Of a stretch of DNA of 45,006 nt, positions 43,485 to 45,006 are shown piece after piece. Both the position numbers and the translations under genes were made by a program. Below the pieces are notes generated by a model. That model was given only the letters and a program-made list of their open reading frames with translations. It was not told the origin of the DNA and searched no databases. Origin of the DNA: an uncultured Collinsella sp. (GTDB lineage Bacteria > Actinomycetota > Coriobacteriia > Coriobacteriales > Coriobacteriaceae); assembly GCA_902494035.1 (NCBI GenBank), contig CABURV010000006.1:1-45006 (forward strand). The letters run 5' to 3'. Each line of letters begins with the position of its first letter. Within the stretch, counting starts at the first letter, position 1.

Positions 43485-44201
43485 ATGCTGCGTGCGATGA
43501 TTGTGGATGATGAGGCGCCGGCTCGCTCGGAGCTTCGCTTCCTGCTCGAGCAAACGGGCAAGATCGGCACGATCACGGAGGCGTCGAGCGTCCGCTCCGC
43601 CATCGAGATGCTTATGGAAAGTCGCGTGGATGTCGTGTTTCTCGATATCTCGATGCCCGGTGCCTCGGGCCTGCAACTTGCCGAGGCGCTGCATAAGCTC
43701 AAAAATCCGCCGGCGATCGTGTTTGTGACTGCGTATAGTGACCATGCGGTCGAGGCATTCGACGTGGATGCCGTCGATTATCTGATGAAGCCGGTCGAGG
43801 AAGCTCGCTTGGATCGCGCGATCGAGAAGGTCATGCAACGCGCCAAGCCGGTTACGGACAGCAAGGTGACCATCGAGCGTATCCCGGTGGAAAAGGGCGG
43901 CCGCAAGGTGCTCATTCCCGTGGACGACATTCGCTTTATCATGGCCAAGGACGATTACTCCTGCATCTATACCGTCGATGATCGCTTTTTGTCGACGACC
44001 TCGCTGGCGCAGTTTGAGGCCAAGCTCTGCGACTTTGGCTTCTTCCGTGTTCACCGCCGCTATATCGTCAACTTGGCGTGCGTCACGGACGTCGAGACGG
44101 TGCCCTCGGGCGCCATCCAGCTGGGCATTACGGGCGTCGACGAACGCGTGCCGGTTTCGCGCCGCCGCGTCGTGCCGCTCAAGAAGGCCCTGAGTCTCTA
44201 G
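43485..44201 (+). CDS. LytTR-family response regulator, second pair
   Basis: 238 residues. The receiver domain has Asp8-Asp9, phospho-acceptor Asp54 (FLDISMPG) and Lys102 (DYLMKPVE). The LytTR DNA-binding domain (about 128-236) contains FFRVHRRYIVNLACV. The ATG at 43485 follows GAAAGG by about 10 bases; a TTG seven codons earlier has no site. It is a paralogue of the regulator at 37581. It likely responds to the kinase just upstream and may autoregulate the glycosyltransferase operon. Confidence 0.92.
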   Translation: MLRAMIVDDEAPARSELRFLLEQTGKIGTITEASSVRSAIEMLMESRVDVVFLDISMPGASGLQLAEALHKLKNPPAIVFVTAYSDHAVEAFDVDAVDYLMKPVEEARLDRAIEKVMQRAKPVTDSKVTIERIPVEKGGRKVLIPVDDIRFIMAKDDYSCIYTVDDRFLSTTSLAQFEAKLCDFGFFRVHRRYIVNLACVTDVETVPSGAIQLGITGVDERVPVSRRRVVPLKKALSL

Positions 44202-44207
44202 CACACT

Positions 44208-44258
44208 GGCCCCGCAGCCCTGTAGACCCATCGTCTGCGGAGCCGTGGGGCCTTTTTT
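44208..44258 (+). terminator. Intrinsic terminator after the second LytTR gene
   Basis: GGCCCC (44208-44213) pairs with GGGGCC (44247-44252), with an internal GCAG/CTGC pairing, and is followed by six T. It begins 6 bases after the stop codon. Confidence 0.85.
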
Positions 44259-44297
44259 GTATGTATCTGCCGAATCGTTTTTTGCGGAAGGGATCCC

Positions 44298-44765
44298 ATG
44301 AACAGTGCAAGCGCCAAGCGCATCGACATCATCTCGGACACCCACGGCTATCTTTCGCCTGCGCTCTTGGATGAGCTTGAGGGCGCAGACCTGATCATCC
44401 ACGCTGGCGACCTCACGTCGGAGATGGACTACGAGCACCTATGCACCATCGCCCCCGTGCGAGCCGTACTGGGCAACAACGATTACTACCGCGACTACGG
44501 TCCCGATGTAGACCGTCTTGCGCTCTTTACCTACGAAGGCCTCAAATTCGCCGTAGCCCACTACCGCGAAGACCTTCCGGTGGGATCCGTAGACGTAGCC
44601 ATCAACGGCCACACCCACGTAACCAAAGAAGCCCAAGTGGGCCGTTGCTTAGTCCTCAACCCGGGCAGCGCCAGCTACCCCAGAGGCACCCGAGGTCCCA
44701 CTATGGCCAGAATGCTCGTCAAAGACGGCAAGATCATAAGTACCAAGTTTATTGACCTAGACTAA
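44298..44765 (+). CDS. YfcE/MJ0936-family metallophosphoesterase
   Basis: 155 residues. All metal-site motifs of the calcineurin-like fold are present in order: DIISDTHG, HAGDL, GNND and NGHTH, with the late Asn-Pro-Gly-Ser (VLNPGSAS) typical of YfcE. It hydrolyses phosphodiesters or phosphomonoesters in the cytoplasm; the physiological substrate is not known. GGAAGGGATC before the ATG sets the start. It stands alone between two terminators. Confidence 0.93.
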   Translation: MNSASAKRIDIISDTHGYLSPALLDELEGADLIIHAGDLTSEMDYEHLCTIAPVRAVLGNNDYYRDYGPDVDRLALFTYEGLKFAVAHYREDLPVGSVDVAINGHTHVTKEAQVGRCLVLNPGSASYPRGTRGPTMARMLVKDGKIISTKFIDLD

Positions 44766-44772
44766 CCGCAAC

Positions 44773-44809
44773 AAAAACGGGGGATGCACAACGCATCTCT
44801 CGTTTTTCT
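44773..44809. terminator. Intrinsic terminator after the phosphoesterase gene
   Basis: AAAAACG (44773-44779) pairs with CGTTTTT (44801-44807), with an inner GATGC/GCATC stem, and both flanks are A or T rich. It starts 8 bases after the stop codon. Confidence 0.8.
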
Positions 44810-44982
44810 TTGAGCCAAAGTAAGAAGTCCAACCAGAACAATCAGACCAACCCCGCCGAGGAGCACGCGGGCTAGCCGCGCAGCGGCGCACGCCCGCAAA
44901 ACTGGTTGAACAAAGTGACGGCAGGGAGGGTCTCCGGGGCCGGCGGGCGCGGGTTAAGTTTGTCGCGAGTTCCGCACGCAAA

Positions 44983-45005
44983 GGAAAGCACTTAATGTGC
45001 TTTCC
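44983..45005. terminator. Hairpin at the window edge, possible terminator
   Basis: GGAAAGCAC (44983-44991) pairs perfectly with GTGCTTTCC (44997-45005) around a five-base loop. The window ends before any T run can be judged. Between 44810 and 44982 I see no supported gene. Confidence 0.4.
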
Positions 45006-45006
45006 G

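Noticed and set aside
44757..44981. 74-codon minus-strand frame at the right end
   Set aside because: Arg/Pro/Ser-rich, overlaps a terminator and has no supported start.

Overview
The window is GC-rich, densely coded chromosomal DNA from an anaerobic actinobacterium. The best fit is Coriobacteriia, most likely Collinsella or a close relative. This rests on an actinobacterial Ser/Thr-kinase, FHA, PP2C and RodA/PBP operon, a pyruvate:ferredoxin oxidoreductase instead of pyruvate dehydrogenase, a PTS sugar locus, LytS/LytTR two-component systems and strong AGGAGG-type ribosome sites. The assignment is made from protein families and not from a database match.

Left part (1-6.8 kb): a possible tRNA 3' end and an intrinsic terminator are followed by a carbohydrate locus. 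It holds a TIM-barrel sugar-phosphate isomerase/epimerase, a PTS EIIBC permease, a DeoR regulator, an Rpe/AlsE-type epimerase, RpiB and a divergent LacI regulator. The RpiB and AlsE-like signatures, and the gene set as a whole, suggest uptake and phosphorylation of D-allose or a related rare sugar and its conversion to fructose-6-phosphate. Palindromes of the form GGTTAA-N4-TTAAYC lie before the epimerase gene and at the lacI promoter and probably define the LacI regulon.

Middle (6.8-17 kb, minus strand): a cell-wall and division signalling operon. In transcription order it encodes a polytopic Ser/Thr kinase with an HLD catalytic loop, FhaA, FhaB, the PP2C phosphatase, a single-chain RodA/FtsW-transpeptidase fusion and PknB with four PASTA domains. 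It is followed by a YcxB-like membrane protein (minus), dnaX (plus), a small membrane protein (minus), ybaB and recR.

22.4-26.1 kb: a compact second kinase cassette. It encodes a membrane-anchored extracytoplasmic protein, a third Ser/Thr kinase with C-terminal membrane segments and an FHA-domain protein. It has its own palindromic operator candidates and a leader terminator. I regard this as the least-described system in the window.

26.5-36 kb: nifJ (pyruvate:ferredoxin oxidoreductase) is followed by a terminator nested in a perfect 29-bp inverted repeat. Next come carbamate kinase, a REP-like palindromic element, a membrane-anchored C39-type peptidase (minus), an APC-family amino-acid permease and a metal-dependent amidohydrolase.

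36-45 kb: two separate LytS-type histidine kinase and LytTR response-regulator pairs flank a zinc-dependent phospholipase C-like protein and an Atg22/UMF1-type transporter. The second pair is translationally coupled to a glycosyltransferase. A YfcE-like metallophosphoesterase and two terminator-like hairpins end the window.

Intrinsic terminators recur within about 25-40 bases of start codons, placed between a candidate promoter and the ribosome site. This suggests attenuation-type leaders at several loci.
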